From contig JARQTN010000245.1 in the NCBI GenBank assembly GCA_029976695.1, positions 1 through 41,011 on the forward strand: a stretch of DNA of 41,011 nucleotides, written 5' to 3'. The notes under the pieces are model-generated. The model was not told where the DNA came from. It worked only from the letters and a program-made list of their open reading frames with translations, and did no database searches. The position numbers were made by a program, and so were the translations under genes. Source of the DNA: Lewinellaceae bacterium. Lineage in GTDB: Bacteria > Bacteroidota > Bacteroidia > Chitinophagales > Saprospiraceae. Shown here piece by piece: positions 23,901 through 32,794 of the stretch (within the stretch, counting starts at the first letter, position 1; each line of letters begins with the position of its first letter).

Positions 23901-25385
23901 ATGAAAAAAATACAACATTACATACCGATTTACCTGCTGCTGGTTGCCAGTATTGGATTTTCTGTCCTCTTTGGGAGTTGCTACAAAGAACAATTCATCA
24001 CGGACCAGGATGCCAGCCTTTCCTTTTCCCTTGATACCCTCCGGTTTGATACGGTTTTTACGGAACTTGGATCGGCGACACGGTCATTCAAGGTCTATAA
24101 TCCGCATGCCCTTCCCATCCGTGTGGATCGTGCCTACCTGCAATTGGGCGAGCAATCCAGGTTCAGGTTGAACGTGGACGGACTGGATGGGCAGGACGTT
24201 GGTCCATTCGAGATCGGGGCCATTGACAGTGTCTACGTGTTTGCCGAGGTGACCATAGACCCCGATGAACCTTTGTCAGAAAGTCCGTTCGTTGTAGAAG
24301 AGCAGGTGGTTTTCGAGACAAATGGTAACATCCAGTCAGTCAGGCTTGAAGCGTGGGGGCAAAATGCCAATTATATTCCCAACAGGTTTTTTCAAAATAG
24401 CATCGGGGTGCTCTCATGCGACCTGGAAGAGGTTGTATGGGATGATCCCCGGCCTTATGTGATTTACGGGACCCTGTTTATTGATTCGTGTACACTGGTC
24501 CTCCCTCCGGGAACAAGGGTCTACGTACACGGAGGCGTCGCAAACAATGACCTGGGCGTCTATAATGATGGCCTGATCTTTACATTGCCTGCCGGGCGGA
24601 TTTCAGCAAACGGTACCGTTGATCAACCCGTGATTTTCCAGGATGACCGTCTGGAAGATGAATTTACGGGTGTCTGGGGTGGCATCCGGCTGGGCCCCCT
24701 CAGTACCGGGCATGTCTTTGAGCATACCATCATCAGGCATGGAATCGTGGGTATCGCAATTGACTCGGCGGCTACATTGATACTCGAAAATTGCGAGATC
24801 AGGGAATGCTCCGGCTTCGGTCTCTTTGCACGACATGCAAGCGTTGAAGCTGTCAACACATTGATTGCCGACAACGCCGGGGATGGCCTCGCACTTACAT
24901 ATGGCGGAAATTACAGGTTTGACTACTGTACGGTAGCCAGCTTCGGCGATGATGCAGAGGCACTGGTCCTGAATAATTTTTATTGCTCTGACCCGCTTTG
25001 CCTGGAGGGTGTTTTCACGCTTCCGCTCAATGCCGAGTTCCGTAACTCGATATTTGCCGGTTCCAGCCCGGATGAGATCACAGTCATCGATGCAACAGAC
25101 GAGGAAGGGGACTTTCTCTATTTCCTGAATAATTGCATCGTGAAAGTGGATGAACTTACAGATCAGAATAACGTGCCGGACTTCTTCAGTTTTTGTGATC
25201 CCTGCCAGAATATCTCCTTTCAGGATACTCTTTTTTACAATCCAGATGAAGGTGATTTTCACCTGGACACTTTATCCGTGGCTGAAGAAATGGCCATTCC
25301 AATTCCCGGGATCACAACAGACCTTGAGCAAAACCTGCGTGATCCTGTCCGGCCTGATATCGGTTGCTACGAATACATTTACTAA
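23901..25385 (+). CDS. Right-handed beta-helix repeat lipoprotein
   Basis: A 494-residue surface or periplasmic lipoprotein. The signal peptide MKKIQHYIPIYLLLVASIGFSVLFGSC has its lipobox Cys at residue 27. An N-terminal beta-sandwich-like part (about 30-170, DTLRFDTVFTELGSATRSFKVYNP) is followed by a parallel beta-helix region (about 200-400) with turns such as HTIIRHGIVGIAIDSAATLILENCEIRECSGFGLFA. The tail RDPVRPDIGCYEY resembles the PDIGAYEY ending of many Bacteroidota beta-helix proteins. No enzymatic residues can be identified. I chose ATG 23901 because it gives the signal peptide and follows the -7 element. Its stop overlaps the convergent MFS stop. Confidence 0.82.
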   Translation: MKKIQHYIPIYLLLVASIGFSVLFGSCYKEQFITDQDASLSFSLDTLRFDTVFTELGSATRSFKVYNPHALPIRVDRAYLQLGEQSRFRLNVDGLDGQDVGPFEIGAIDSVYVFAEVTIDPDEPLSESPFVVEEQVVFETNGNIQSVRLEAWGQNANYIPNRFFQNSIGVLSCDLEEVVWDDPRPYVIYGTLFIDSCTLVLPPGTRVYVHGGVANNDLGVYNDGLIFTLPAGRISANGTVDQPVIFQDDRLEDEFTGVWGGIRLGPLSTGHVFEHTIIRHGIVGIAIDSAATLILENCEIRECSGFGLFARHASVEAVNTLIADNAGDGLALTYGGNYRFDYCTVASFGDDAEALVLNNFYCSDPLCLEGVFTLPLNAEFRNSIFAGSSPDEITVIDATDEEGDFLYFLNNCIVKVDELTDQNNVPDFFSFCDPCQNISFQDTLFYNPDEGDFHLDTLSVAEEMAIPIPGITTDLEQNLRDPVRPDIGCYEYIY

Positions 25386-26683
25386 GCGGCTTCAGTGTTA
25401 TTTGTCGAACGCGGAATTTTGACTTGTGTCATGATTGCAAAACCGATGATAAACAGGATCGTCAGGGCAAGGACACTGTTGCGCATCCCCCCGGTGATCT
25501 GGTCAAGGATCCCAAAAATGAATGTACCCAATACAATCGATAGTTTGTACAGGACATCATAAAAGCTGAAATAGGAAGTGAGGTCCTTTGTCCTGTCCTC
25601 GATCAGCTTTGAATAAGTTGACCTCGAAATAGACTGGATGCCTCCCATCACCATACCGACCATGGCCGCAATGGCGTAGAAAACCATTTTCGTTTCCACG
25701 AAATAGGCGATGCCGCAGATGAGGATCCAGATGAGGATCATAATGAGTATCGCATTCCTGTTCCCGACCATTTTCGATACCCATGCGAAGAGATAAGCCC
25801 CGACAATGGCGACGATCTGCAGGATGAGTATCGTGAGGATCAGTTCGCTTGTTTCAAACCCCAGTTCGACGCTTGCGAATGTGGCTGCGAGGTAGATGAT
25901 CGTCTGCACTCCGGCACTGTAAAAGAAAAAGCTGATGAGGAATTTCTTCAGGTCAGGTTGATCCTGGACGCGTTTCCAGACCTCCTTGAGTTCCTGGAAT
26001 CCCCTTCTGATGAATTTGGGTGGCATCACAGTTGAGGTGTCGCCGGGCAGCCTCCTGAACGTGATCTGTGCAAATCCGAACCACCAGATCCCGACAGTTA
26101 CAAATGCGATCTGGACCGGGGTTTTGGGGTCTGTCAGGCCAAACCATTCAGGCTTCTGGATCATCAGGAGGTTGAAGATCAGCAAAAGGACACTCCCGAT
26201 ATACCCGTAGGCAAACCCCTTTGCACTCACCTGGTCGTACTTGTCCTCTGTGGCAATTTCAGGGAGATAGGCATTATAGAACACGATACTTCCGGCAAAG
26301 CCGATGGTTGCCAGGATAAATGCGGATGTCCCGATCCAGAGCGTGTCCATGCCTTCGAAGAAATACAGTGCAATGCAGGACAGCGATCCGATCAGTGTGA
26401 ACATCTTCAGGAAAAACATCCGCCTGCCTGAATAATCTGCAATACCGGACAGAATAGGTGACAGTACGGCGATGACCAGGTAGGAGATTGAAACGGCAGC
26501 AGAATATAGTGCCGTATTCTTGATGTCAAAACCCGCTAACGGAACAAAGTCCCGGGTGACGCTGACAAAATAATTCGGGAAGATTGCGGTGGAAATGACA
26601 AGTGCGTATGCAGAATTTGCCCAGTCGAAAAAGGCCCAGCCATTGATTACCTTCTTATCATTCAGGACGACGGTTGAGGTCAT
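25382..26683 (-). CDS. MFS transporter, UMF1/Atg22-like
   Basis: A 433-residue, twelve-span major facilitator protein. The N-terminus NGWAFFDWANSAYALVISTAIFPNYF is the signature of the UMF1/vacuole-effluxer (Atg22-like) family. The loop LSPILSGIADYSGRRMFFLK corresponds to the MFS motif A between spans 2 and 3, and GGIQSISRSTYSKLI is the conserved block in the second half. The family is linked to amino-acid export in fungi, but bacterial substrates are not established. It stands alone on the minus strand, divergent from the RimK-like gene. Its stop shares bases with the convergent beta-helix gene stop. Confidence 0.88.
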   Translation of the reverse strand: MTSTVVLNDKKVINGWAFFDWANSAYALVISTAIFPNYFVSVTRDFVPLAGFDIKNTALYSAAVSISYLVIAVLSPILSGIADYSGRRMFFLKMFTLIGSLSCIALYFFEGMDTLWIGTSAFILATIGFAGSIVFYNAYLPEIATEDKYDQVSAKGFAYGYIGSVLLLIFNLLMIQKPEWFGLTDPKTPVQIAFVTVGIWWFGFAQITFRRLPGDTSTVMPPKFIRRGFQELKEVWKRVQDQPDLKKFLISFFFYSAGVQTIIYLAATFASVELGFETSELILTILILQIVAIVGAYLFAWVSKMVGNRNAILIMILIWILICGIAYFVETKMVFYAIAAMVGMVMGGIQSISRSTYSKLIEDRTKDLTSYFSFYDVLYKLSIVLGTFIFGILDQITGGMRNSVLALTILFIIGFAIMTQVKIPRSTNNTEAA

Positions 26684-26816
26684 GCGGTGTTTGTTGTTGA
26701 ATGTCCGTCAAGATAACCAGAATTTGGAAACACATTTGATTCCCGTTTCCGGATATCCTGGGCCGGTTGGCATGTGGTTCTATCTAATGAAAGTTTTCTA
26801 TCTTTTCTGGCGAAAC

Positions 26817-27710
26817 ATGAGAATCGTGATCCTCTCCCGGAACCCCGCTTTGTACTCCACACAAAGCATCTATTTAGCTGCGCGCAGGCGGGGGCATGAT
26901 GTGCGTGTCATCGATCACATGCGCTGTGACATCATCATTGAGCGCAAGGCGCTAGCGATCGACTATGAGAATGAACGGTTGCAGGATATCGACGCCATCA
27001 TCCCCAGGATCGGGGCTTCGGCCACGTCATACGGTGCTGCAGTCATCCGGCAATTCGAATTGATGGGTGTCTTTTCCGTCCTGGATTCCGAGGCGCTGCT
27101 CAAATCGAGGGATAAACGGACCTGCATGCAGATCCTCGTTGCCAATGGGATCCCTGTACCTGGTTCTGTGGTCACGAACAACATCTTCCAGCTGGAAAAC
27201 AGTATCCGGAAAGTTGGACCGGCACCTGTTGTCATCAAGCTGCTGAACAGCACGCAGGGACTGGGTGTTGTGCTGGCTGAAACGGACAGCAGTGCCGAGT
27301 CTGTGATGGAGTCTTTCATCCGGCTGAAACAGAAGGTCATCCTGCAGGAATTCATTCGGGAGGCGGAAGGCAAAGACCTGCGCATTTTCATTGTGGACGG
27401 GCAGATCGTGGCGTCCATGGAGCGTGCCGCGAGGGAAGGTGAATTCAGGAGCAATCTTCACCGTGGGGCTACAGCCAGAAAGGTGTTCCTGCGCAAGGCG
27501 GAAGAGCAGGCGGCCCTCAGGGCCGTGAAAGTACTCGGTTTGCGTGTCGCCGGCGTGGACATCCTGCGTTCGAAGAACGGGCCGCTTGTCCTTGAAGTAA
27601 ATGCATCTCCCGGCCTGGAAGGAATCGAGGGGACAACGCGCGTAGATGTGGCAACAAAAATTATCCAGTATGTCGAGCGAAATGCAAGAGGAAAGTGGTC
27701 AGGTTCCTGA
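26817..27710 (+). CDS. rimK: RimK-type ATP-grasp ligase
   Basis: A 297-residue ATP-grasp enzyme. RimK adds glutamates to the C-terminus of ribosomal protein S6; relatives ligate other amino acids. The N-terminal domain (MRIVILSRNPALYSTQSI to about 95) has DAIIPRIGAS. The ATP-grasp core has VVIKLLNSTQGLGVVLAE (140-154), VILQEFI (174-180), GKDLRIFIVDG (185-195), RSNLHRGA (211-218) and the metal site GVDILRSKNGPLVLEVNASPG (E260, N262). Every hallmark of RimK is present and the length is normal. ATG 26817 gives the standard start; the longer frame to 26589 overlaps the divergent MFS gene. It overlaps the following deacylase gene. Confidence 0.92.
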   Translation: MRIVILSRNPALYSTQSIYLAARRRGHDVRVIDHMRCDIIIERKALAIDYENERLQDIDAIIPRIGASATSYGAAVIRQFELMGVFSVLDSEALLKSRDKRTCMQILVANGIPVPGSVVTNNIFQLENSIRKVGPAPVVIKLLNSTQGLGVVLAETDSSAESVMESFIRLKQKVILQEFIREAEGKDLRIFIVDGQIVASMERAAREGEFRSNLHRGATARKVFLRKAEEQAALRAVKVLGLRVAGVDILRSKNGPLVLEVNASPGLEGIEGTTRVDVATKIIQYVERNARGKWSGS

Positions 27711-28683
27711 ACGTGTTTTGACCATCGGTGATCAGGCAGTCAACCCTGGTGAGAAGGCCATGGTCAGGCTGAATGTCGGGAGGTTGCCCTCAGGTACGAG
27801 GATCTTCGTACACCTCCATGTGTTTCGGAGCGAGGTGCCCGGCCCGGTCATCCTGGTCCTTGGCGGGGTGCATGGTGATGAAATTAACGGCATTGAGATC
27901 GTCAGGCGTACGATTGAGCAAAAACTGTACGAAAATCTGAAGTGCGGCACAGTGATCGCCATCCCTTTGCTGAACGTGTACGGATTCATCAACTTCTCAC
28001 GCGACGTGCCGGATGGCAAGGATGTGAACAGGTCATTCCCGGGCAGCCTGAGGGGCTCACTGGCCAGCAGGGTTGCCAGGCTGTTAACTAAGAATGTACT
28101 GCCCCTCGTCGACATGGTCGTGGATTTTCATACAGGAGGAGCTGCCCGGTACAATTATCCGCATATCAGGAGCACCCGCGGGGATGAACTTAGTTTTGAA
28201 CTTGCAAAATATTTCAATCCGCCTTTTATCATGTGTAAACCCGTGATCTCAAGGTCACTCCGGAAGGTGGCAAAGACCAAAAACATGCCGATCCTTGTTT
28301 TTGAGGGCGGGGAGTCCCTCAGGCTGGATGGCTTTTCAATCAACAAGGGCATTGAAGGACTCACCCGGCTGCTTGCCATCCAGCAAATGGTGGACCGCCC
28401 GGTGGCACCGCCAAAAAGAACGATGCTCATCGAAAAATCCAGTTGGGTCAGGGCAAGTGAGTCCGGTATCTTTATCTGGAATAAAAGTTCCGGCGCATTT
28501 GTGGAAAAAGGGGAACCTGTCGGCATGATCTATGATCCGAAAGGCGCACGCAGCGTTCCGGTCCTGGTAAACCGGACAGGCTATATCATCGGGCACAACA
28601 ATGCTTCAGTCGTGAACCAGGGCGATGCCCTTTTTAATATCGGATACCGGTATAAAGAGATCAGTTATGCGGATACTGATTAG
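27670..28683 (+). CDS. Succinylglutamate desuccinylase/aspartoacylase-family zinc deacylase
   Basis: A protein of about 337 residues in the AstE/AspA zinc carboxypeptidase-like family, which removes acyl groups from amino acids. Metal ligands are H68 and E71 in GGVHGDEINGIE and H154 in DFHTGG. DVNRSFPG (118-125) is the substrate-binding block, and the C-terminal beta domain has an ESGIFIWNKSSGAFVEKGEPVG barrel-like stretch. The start is uncertain: ATG 27646, 27670 and 27682 are all in frame and all overlap rimK by 29-65 nt; I took the middle one. The fixed pairing of RimK with this family is seen elsewhere and suggests it acts on a RimK product, but its substrate is not known. Confidence 0.85.
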   Translation: MSSEMQEESGQVPERVLTIGDQAVNPGEKAMVRLNVGRLPSGTRIFVHLHVFRSEVPGPVILVLGGVHGDEINGIEIVRRTIEQKLYENLKCGTVIAIPLLNVYGFINFSRDVPDGKDVNRSFPGSLRGSLASRVARLLTKNVLPLVDMVVDFHTGGAARYNYPHIRSTRGDELSFELAKYFNPPFIMCKPVISRSLRKVAKTKNMPILVFEGGESLRLDGFSINKGIEGLTRLLAIQQMVDRPVAPPKRTMLIEKSSWVRASESGIFIWNKSSGAFVEKGEPVGMIYDPKGARSVPVLVNRTGYIIGHNNASVVNQGDALFNIGYRYKEISYADTD

Positions 28684-30118
28684 CTTCCTTTTACTGCTGA
28701 GCAACGTGGCGGGCTTTTCTCAACGTGCTGCAACACAACCCGGATTAAAGCTGGCTTCAGGGCCGCTGAAAGGAGCTTCTGTGGGCGTTTGTGTAATAGA
28801 CCTTGGTACAGGAGAGTTGCTGCATGCAGAAAATGCGGATGTCCGGATGGTGCCTGCATCTACACTGAAAGTGATCACAGGCCGCATGGCCCTTGACCGT
28901 CTGGGTGCTGATTTCAGGTTCAGGACAACGCTTGCCTACACCGGTCAGATCGAGGCAGGCATCCTGAAAGGCGATCTGGTCTGGTCAGGCGATGGCGATC
29001 CGACACTGGGTAATGAAAAAGTTGCTTCCGGATGTGCGCCTTCGTCAGTTTTTGCCGGGATACTTGAAGGGATCAGGTCCTTCGGGATCAGCGAGATCCA
29101 CGGAAAACTCATCATCGTGGATACGCTATACTGTGAGGAGGATGTGCCGCGCTCCTGGCTCTGGGAAGACATCTCCAACTATTATGGCGCTGGCGTGCAT
29201 GGATTCAACTTCATGGGCAACCGGTACGGGATAACCTTTGCCAGGTCCCGGGAAGATGGTGGGATCATTCCTGTTGAGGAGATCCGGCCTCATCCCCCCG
29301 GCCTTCAGGTCATATCGAAAGTAAGGATCGGCCCGGAAGGGTCAGGGGACCAGGCTTATGTGTTTGGCGGGCCATTTGCGGATAAGCAGGTGGTTCGCGG
29401 CACGATCCCACCCGGTAAAGGTCGTTTCACCATTTATGCGGCCAACCATGATCCGGCAACGCTCGCTGGAGAGATGCTGGTGGGTTTTCTGCTAGAAAAC
29501 GGAATCGAAGTAACTGCTGGTTATCATGTCTTCCGGGAGCTACCTCCTGATATTCAGAACTCCGGGTTAACAGGCATGCATACGCACGAAAGTCCTGCCC
29601 TTGGGGAAATGATTTCCTGGATGCTGAGTAAAAGTGATAACCTCGTGGCTGAAGCGCTGTTGAAGAAGTGTATGCAAATGGAGGGCATAAATACGCGAAC
29701 GGATATCGCGGCAAAAGAACTGGGTACATATCTGGTTGAGCATACCGGCGATCATTCGGCTTCTTTTTTTGATGGAAGCGGCTTGTCACCGATGAACAGG
29801 ATGTCAGCCCGGGGCATGGCCCGGTTTTTGGGTTCAACATATCGGAAATCAGATTTTAGTAGCTGGCTCGACAAGATGCCTGCGGGAAATGAATTATTCG
29901 GCGCTGCAAATGCGATTCCCGATATTTCATGCCTGATGCATACACACCTGAAGACTGGCTCCATGACAAACGTCCTGAATTATAGCGGTTATCTGAGGAC
30001 ACGGGATGGATCACTCCTTGGTATCGCTGCTTTCATTTCAGACTTTGACTGCACCCGGAACGTGCTGCGAAAGCGCTTCTTTGAATTCATCTATCAATTA
30101 TGTACCCAAAAGGAATGA
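28667..30118 (+). CDS. dacB: D-alanyl-D-alanine carboxypeptidase/endopeptidase (PBP4 type)
   Basis: A 483-residue class C penicillin-binding protein that trims or cleaves peptidoglycan cross-links in the periplasm. A signal peptide (MRILISFLLLLSNVAGFSQ) precedes the catalytic motif S65-T-L-K68, followed by S323-D-N325 and K429-T-G431. About 200 residues between the first two motifs form the inserted domains typical of PBP4, including SGDGDPTLG. All catalytic motifs are intact and the length matches family members. ATG 28667 is chosen for the signal peptide; it overlaps the deacylase gene by 17 nt. A 74-bp gap separates it from the following methyltransferase-like lipoprotein. Confidence 0.93.
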   Translation: MRILISFLLLLSNVAGFSQRAATQPGLKLASGPLKGASVGVCVIDLGTGELLHAENADVRMVPASTLKVITGRMALDRLGADFRFRTTLAYTGQIEAGILKGDLVWSGDGDPTLGNEKVASGCAPSSVFAGILEGIRSFGISEIHGKLIIVDTLYCEEDVPRSWLWEDISNYYGAGVHGFNFMGNRYGITFARSREDGGIIPVEEIRPHPPGLQVISKVRIGPEGSGDQAYVFGGPFADKQVVRGTIPPGKGRFTIYAANHDPATLAGEMLVGFLLENGIEVTAGYHVFRELPPDIQNSGLTGMHTHESPALGEMISWMLSKSDNLVAEALLKKCMQMEGINTRTDIAAKELGTYLVEHTGDHSASFFDGSGLSPMNRMSARGMARFLGSTYRKSDFSSWLDKMPAGNELFGAANAIPDISCLMHTHLKTGSMTNVLNYSGYLRTRDGSLLGIAAFISDFDCTRNVLRKRFFEFIYQLCTQKE

Positions 30119-30192
30119 TGATCTGCTCGCTGATCAACCATGAATCTCCTGATTGTTCCGTATTTTTCGGGCGGTTTAACGACCTGGACAAT

Positions 30193-30912
30193 ATGATAAA
30201 ACCTGTTTGGATCTTCCTTCTTCCCATCCTTTTGCTTGCGCTCTCATGTGGCCAGAAAAAGGAGGGTGCAGATGATGCTGCAGACAGATCTGAGACGAGT
30301 AACGAAAATCCTGTTGCCGGCGGTTCTTCGGATACCGCAGACATATACCGGGAGCTGGTCACCGAGAATGAACAGCCAAACCGGATCATTTGGCAAAAAC
30401 CTGACCTTGTACTGTCCAAGCTGGGGCCGTTTGAAGGGAAAGTCGTTGCGGACATCGGTGCCGGAACCGGGTATTTTTCTTTTCGATTGGCCCGGAAAGG
30501 AGCCAAGGTGATTGCTGTTGACATAGATCCGAATGCGATTGAATGGATGTACCTCCAGAGGCAACGAGCGGCGAAGGAGGTACAGGCAAACCTGGATATT
30601 CGACTTGCCGAATCCTCTGATCCGAACCTGAAACCGCGCGAGGCGGATATCGTCCTGATGGTGAACACTTACATTTACCTGAAGGACAGGGTAGCTTATC
30701 TCAAAAACCTGAAAAAGGGCATGAAAGCCGGAGCACGCATTGTGATTATTGATTTCAAAAAGAAAAGCACCACTGTTGGCCCGCCGGTTGAAGACCGGTT
30801 ATCCTTGCTGGATGTCGAACGTGACCTGAGAAATGCCGGGTACAGGATATTGGAATCTGATGACCGGTCCCTTGATTTCCAGTATATCATGACGGCAAGC
30901 GTCAATGATTGA
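30193..30912 (+). CDS. Lipoprotein with SAM-methyltransferase fold
   Basis: A 239-residue protein whose N-terminus is a lipoprotein signal (MIKPVWIFLLPILLLALSC, Cys at 19) followed by a Ser/Asp/Glu-rich linker (20-50). The rest is a class I methyltransferase domain: VVADIGAGTGYFSFRLA (84-100, motif I), VIAVDIDPNAIEWM (106-119, motif II) and DIVLMVNTYIYLKDR. GARIVIIDFKK comes later. SAM is not expected outside the cytoplasm, so either the protein stays cytoplasmic/anchored or the fold has another role. The start at 30193 follows the signal peptide; the longer frame from 30100 overlaps dacB. Its 3' end overlaps the convergent purA stop by 11 nt. Confidence 0.82.
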   Translation: MIKPVWIFLLPILLLALSCGQKKEGADDAADRSETSNENPVAGGSSDTADIYRELVTENEQPNRIIWQKPDLVLSKLGPFEGKVVADIGAGTGYFSFRLARKGAKVIAVDIDPNAIEWMYLQRQRAAKEVQANLDIRLAESSDPNLKPREADIVLMVNTYIYLKDRVAYLKNLKKGMKAGARIVIIDFKKKSTTVGPPVEDRLSLLDVERDLRNAGYRILESDDRSLDFQYIMTASVND

Positions 30913-32173
30913 GGAACAACTCATCCCTTCCGGGCCCGACTGATACATAGTAAACCGGTGTGCCCAGGTATTTTTCAATGCCTTTGATATAGGATGAAAG
31001 TGGTTTTGGCATGTCATGCCTGTTCCTGATCGAATTGGTCTTCGTGTTCCATCCGGGTAATGCCGTATACACCGGCTCCAGGGTTGGATCATTCAGGTCG
31101 AATGGCAGCTCATCAGTATCCTTTCCATCCACGATATATGATTCAGCCACAGAAATAGACTCGAATTCATTCAGCACATCAATCTTTGTCATGGCAATTT
31201 TGGTCACTCCATTGAGCATGCAGGTGTATTTCAGCTGTACGAGGTCCAGCCAGCCACACCTCCGCGGACGGCCTGTGGTGGCGCCGAACTCTTTGCCGTG
31301 CTGCCGGATTGCCTCGCCGACCTCATCATGCAGTTCTGTAGGGAAGGGGCCCGATCCGACGCGCGTGCAATATGCCTTTGTGATACCAATCACGTCCTTG
31401 ATCCGTGAAGGTGCAATCCCTAACCCGTTGCACACCCCGGAAGTGATCGTGTTTGAGGAAGTCACAAACGGGTAGGTGCCAAAATCAATATCCAGCATGG
31501 ATCCTTGTGCACCTTCTGCCAGGATACGCTGCCCTTTTTCCAATGCATGGTTTACATAATACTCCCCGCTGACACTTTTGATGTTTTTGATGAACTCGAT
31601 GCTTGAAAGCCATTTCTCTTCTTCACCGGCCAGGTCGAATTCAATTTCGGGATACATCTCCAGCAGGCTGAGGTGTTTATGCTTGAGCGCCTCGTATTTA
31701 TCGATGAAATCCGGGGTGGTGATATCTCCGATCCTGAGGCCGTTTCGTCCCGTTTTGTCCATGTATGTCGGTCCGATGCCGCGCAGTGTGGAGCCGATTT
31801 TGTCTTTCCCCTTCGATGCTTCAGAAGCTGCGTCCAGCATCCTGTGTGTGGGCAGGATCATATGTGCCTTTTGTGAGAGCAGCAACCTGTCCATGACGGG
31901 GACACCATGGGTAAGGAGTTTTTCTACTTCCATCTTCAGCGTAATGGGATCAATGACAACCCCGTTGCCGATGAGGTTCATCAGATCAGCGTGGAAAATT
32001 CCGGATGGAATGGTATGGAGAACAATTTTTTCCCCATCCACATATATCGTATGTCCGGCATTCGGACCGCCCTGAAACCGGCACACAAGGTCATAGTCTT
32101 TCGCAAGGTAATCCACAATTTTCCCTTTGCCTTCGTCGCCCCACTGTAGACCTAACAATACATCAACTGCCAT
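30902..32173 (-). CDS. purA: Adenylosuccinate synthetase
   Basis: A 423-residue enzyme that condenses IMP with aspartate using GTP, the first committed step from IMP to AMP. The P-loop-like signature GLQWGDEGKGKIVDYLA lies at the N-terminus with the catalytic Asp. FQGGPNAGHTIY has the catalytic His, and GSTLRGIGPTYMDKTGRNGLR, GAQGSMLDIDFGTYPFVTSSNT, GVTKAYCTRVG-type (here IGITKAYCTRVGSGPFPTE) and TTGRPRRCGWLDLVQLKY are all canonical. The start is ATG at 32173 (MAVDVLLG); the longer frame from 32218 adds non-conserved residues. A TATCTTTG -7 match lies 61 nt upstream. It is 128 bp downstream of fur, likely a separate transcript. Confidence 0.96.
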   Translation of the reverse strand: MAVDVLLGLQWGDEGKGKIVDYLAKDYDLVCRFQGGPNAGHTIYVDGEKIVLHTIPSGIFHADLMNLIGNGVVIDPITLKMEVEKLLTHGVPVMDRLLLSQKAHMILPTHRMLDAASEASKGKDKIGSTLRGIGPTYMDKTGRNGLRIGDITTPDFIDKYEALKHKHLSLLEMYPEIEFDLAGEEEKWLSSIEFIKNIKSVSGEYYVNHALEKGQRILAEGAQGSMLDIDFGTYPFVTSSNTITSGVCNGLGIAPSRIKDVIGITKAYCTRVGSGPFPTELHDEVGEAIRQHGKEFGATTGRPRRCGWLDLVQLKYTCMLNGVTKIAMTKIDVLNEFESISVAESYIVDGKDTDELPFDLNDPTLEPVYTALPGWNTKTNSIRNRHDMPKPLSSYIKGIEKYLGTPVYYVSVGPGRDELFLNH

Positions 32174-32234
32174 AAATGGAATCTGCTTTAACAGGCCTGC
32201 AAAAACGGATTCCTGCAAACCTTAAGGTAAAAAA

Positions 32235-32242
32235 CAAAGATA
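32235..32242 (-). promoter_or_regulatory. Candidate -7 element of purA
   Basis: TATCTTTG on the minus strand matches TAnnTTTG, 61 nt ahead of the purA ATG. A TTTG occurs 24 nt further upstream (32267-32270), slightly more distant than usual. Confidence 0.5.
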
Positions 32243-32301
32243 CAATTCGTTCATTGATTCCGGCATCAAAGTGCCGATTTCATGCAGGTGAAGCGGGCGG
32301 C

Positions 32302-32784
32302 TTATTCAGGCTTGTGCCCGCAAGATCCGTCACAGGTGCCATAGAGGTTCAGTGAATGATGGGTGATCCTGAATTTCAGGATCTCGCCGATCGTGTTTTT
32401 GATCTGCTGGATGCGTGGATCACAAAATTCAAGGACTTTCCCGCAATCCATACAGATCAGGTGGTCATGCTGCTTGTACCCGTAGGATTTCTCGTATTGG
32501 GCAAGGTTTTTCCCGAATTGGTGCTTTGTGATCAGGTCACAATTAACAAGCAGGTCAAGGGTGTTGTACACCGTTGCCCTGGAGACCCTGTAATTCTGGT
32601 TTTTCATATGGATGTAGAGGGCTTCTGCATCGAAGTGGTCCGTCCGCTTGTAGATTTCCTCCAGAATGGCGAACCGTTCCGGGGTTTTCCTCAGGTGGTT
32701 TTCCTCGAGGTGGCGCTCAAAGATCTTTTTCACCTCCTTGATGACATCTTCTGACTTTTGGTATGTTGCTGTTGTATCCTCCAC
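32302..32784 (-). CDS. Fur-family metal-responsive transcriptional regulator
   Basis: A 160-residue DNA-binding regulator of the Fur superfamily. The winged helix covers about 30-90 ([15 protein letters not shown], then [16 protein letters not shown] with the recognition helix). The metal/dimerisation half has [15 protein letters not shown] (H106, H108, C111, C114) and a C-terminal Cys pair C151-x3-C155, which together could hold a structural zinc. Whether it is Fur, Zur or PerR cannot be settled by eye. The start codon is GTG, 10 nt after the RelA/SpoT stop, so it is probably translated from the same mRNA. It ends 128 bp before purA. Confidence 0.9.
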   Translation of the reverse strand: MEDTTATYQKSEDVIKEVKKIFERHLEENHLRKTPERFAILEEIYKRTDHFDAEALYIHMKNQNYRVSRATVYNTLDLLVNCDLITKHQFGKNLAQYEKSYGYKQHDHLICMDCGKVLEFCDPRIQQIKNTIGEILKFRITHHSLNLYGTCDGSCGHKPE

Positions 32785-32794
32785 AGATCCGATC

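Noticed and set aside
32261-32276. CGGCA-N6-TGCCG hairpin upstream of purA as a terminator for the Fur-family gene
   Set aside because: The stem is only 5 bp and no T-run follows on either strand. It could be an operator, but there is nothing further to support that.
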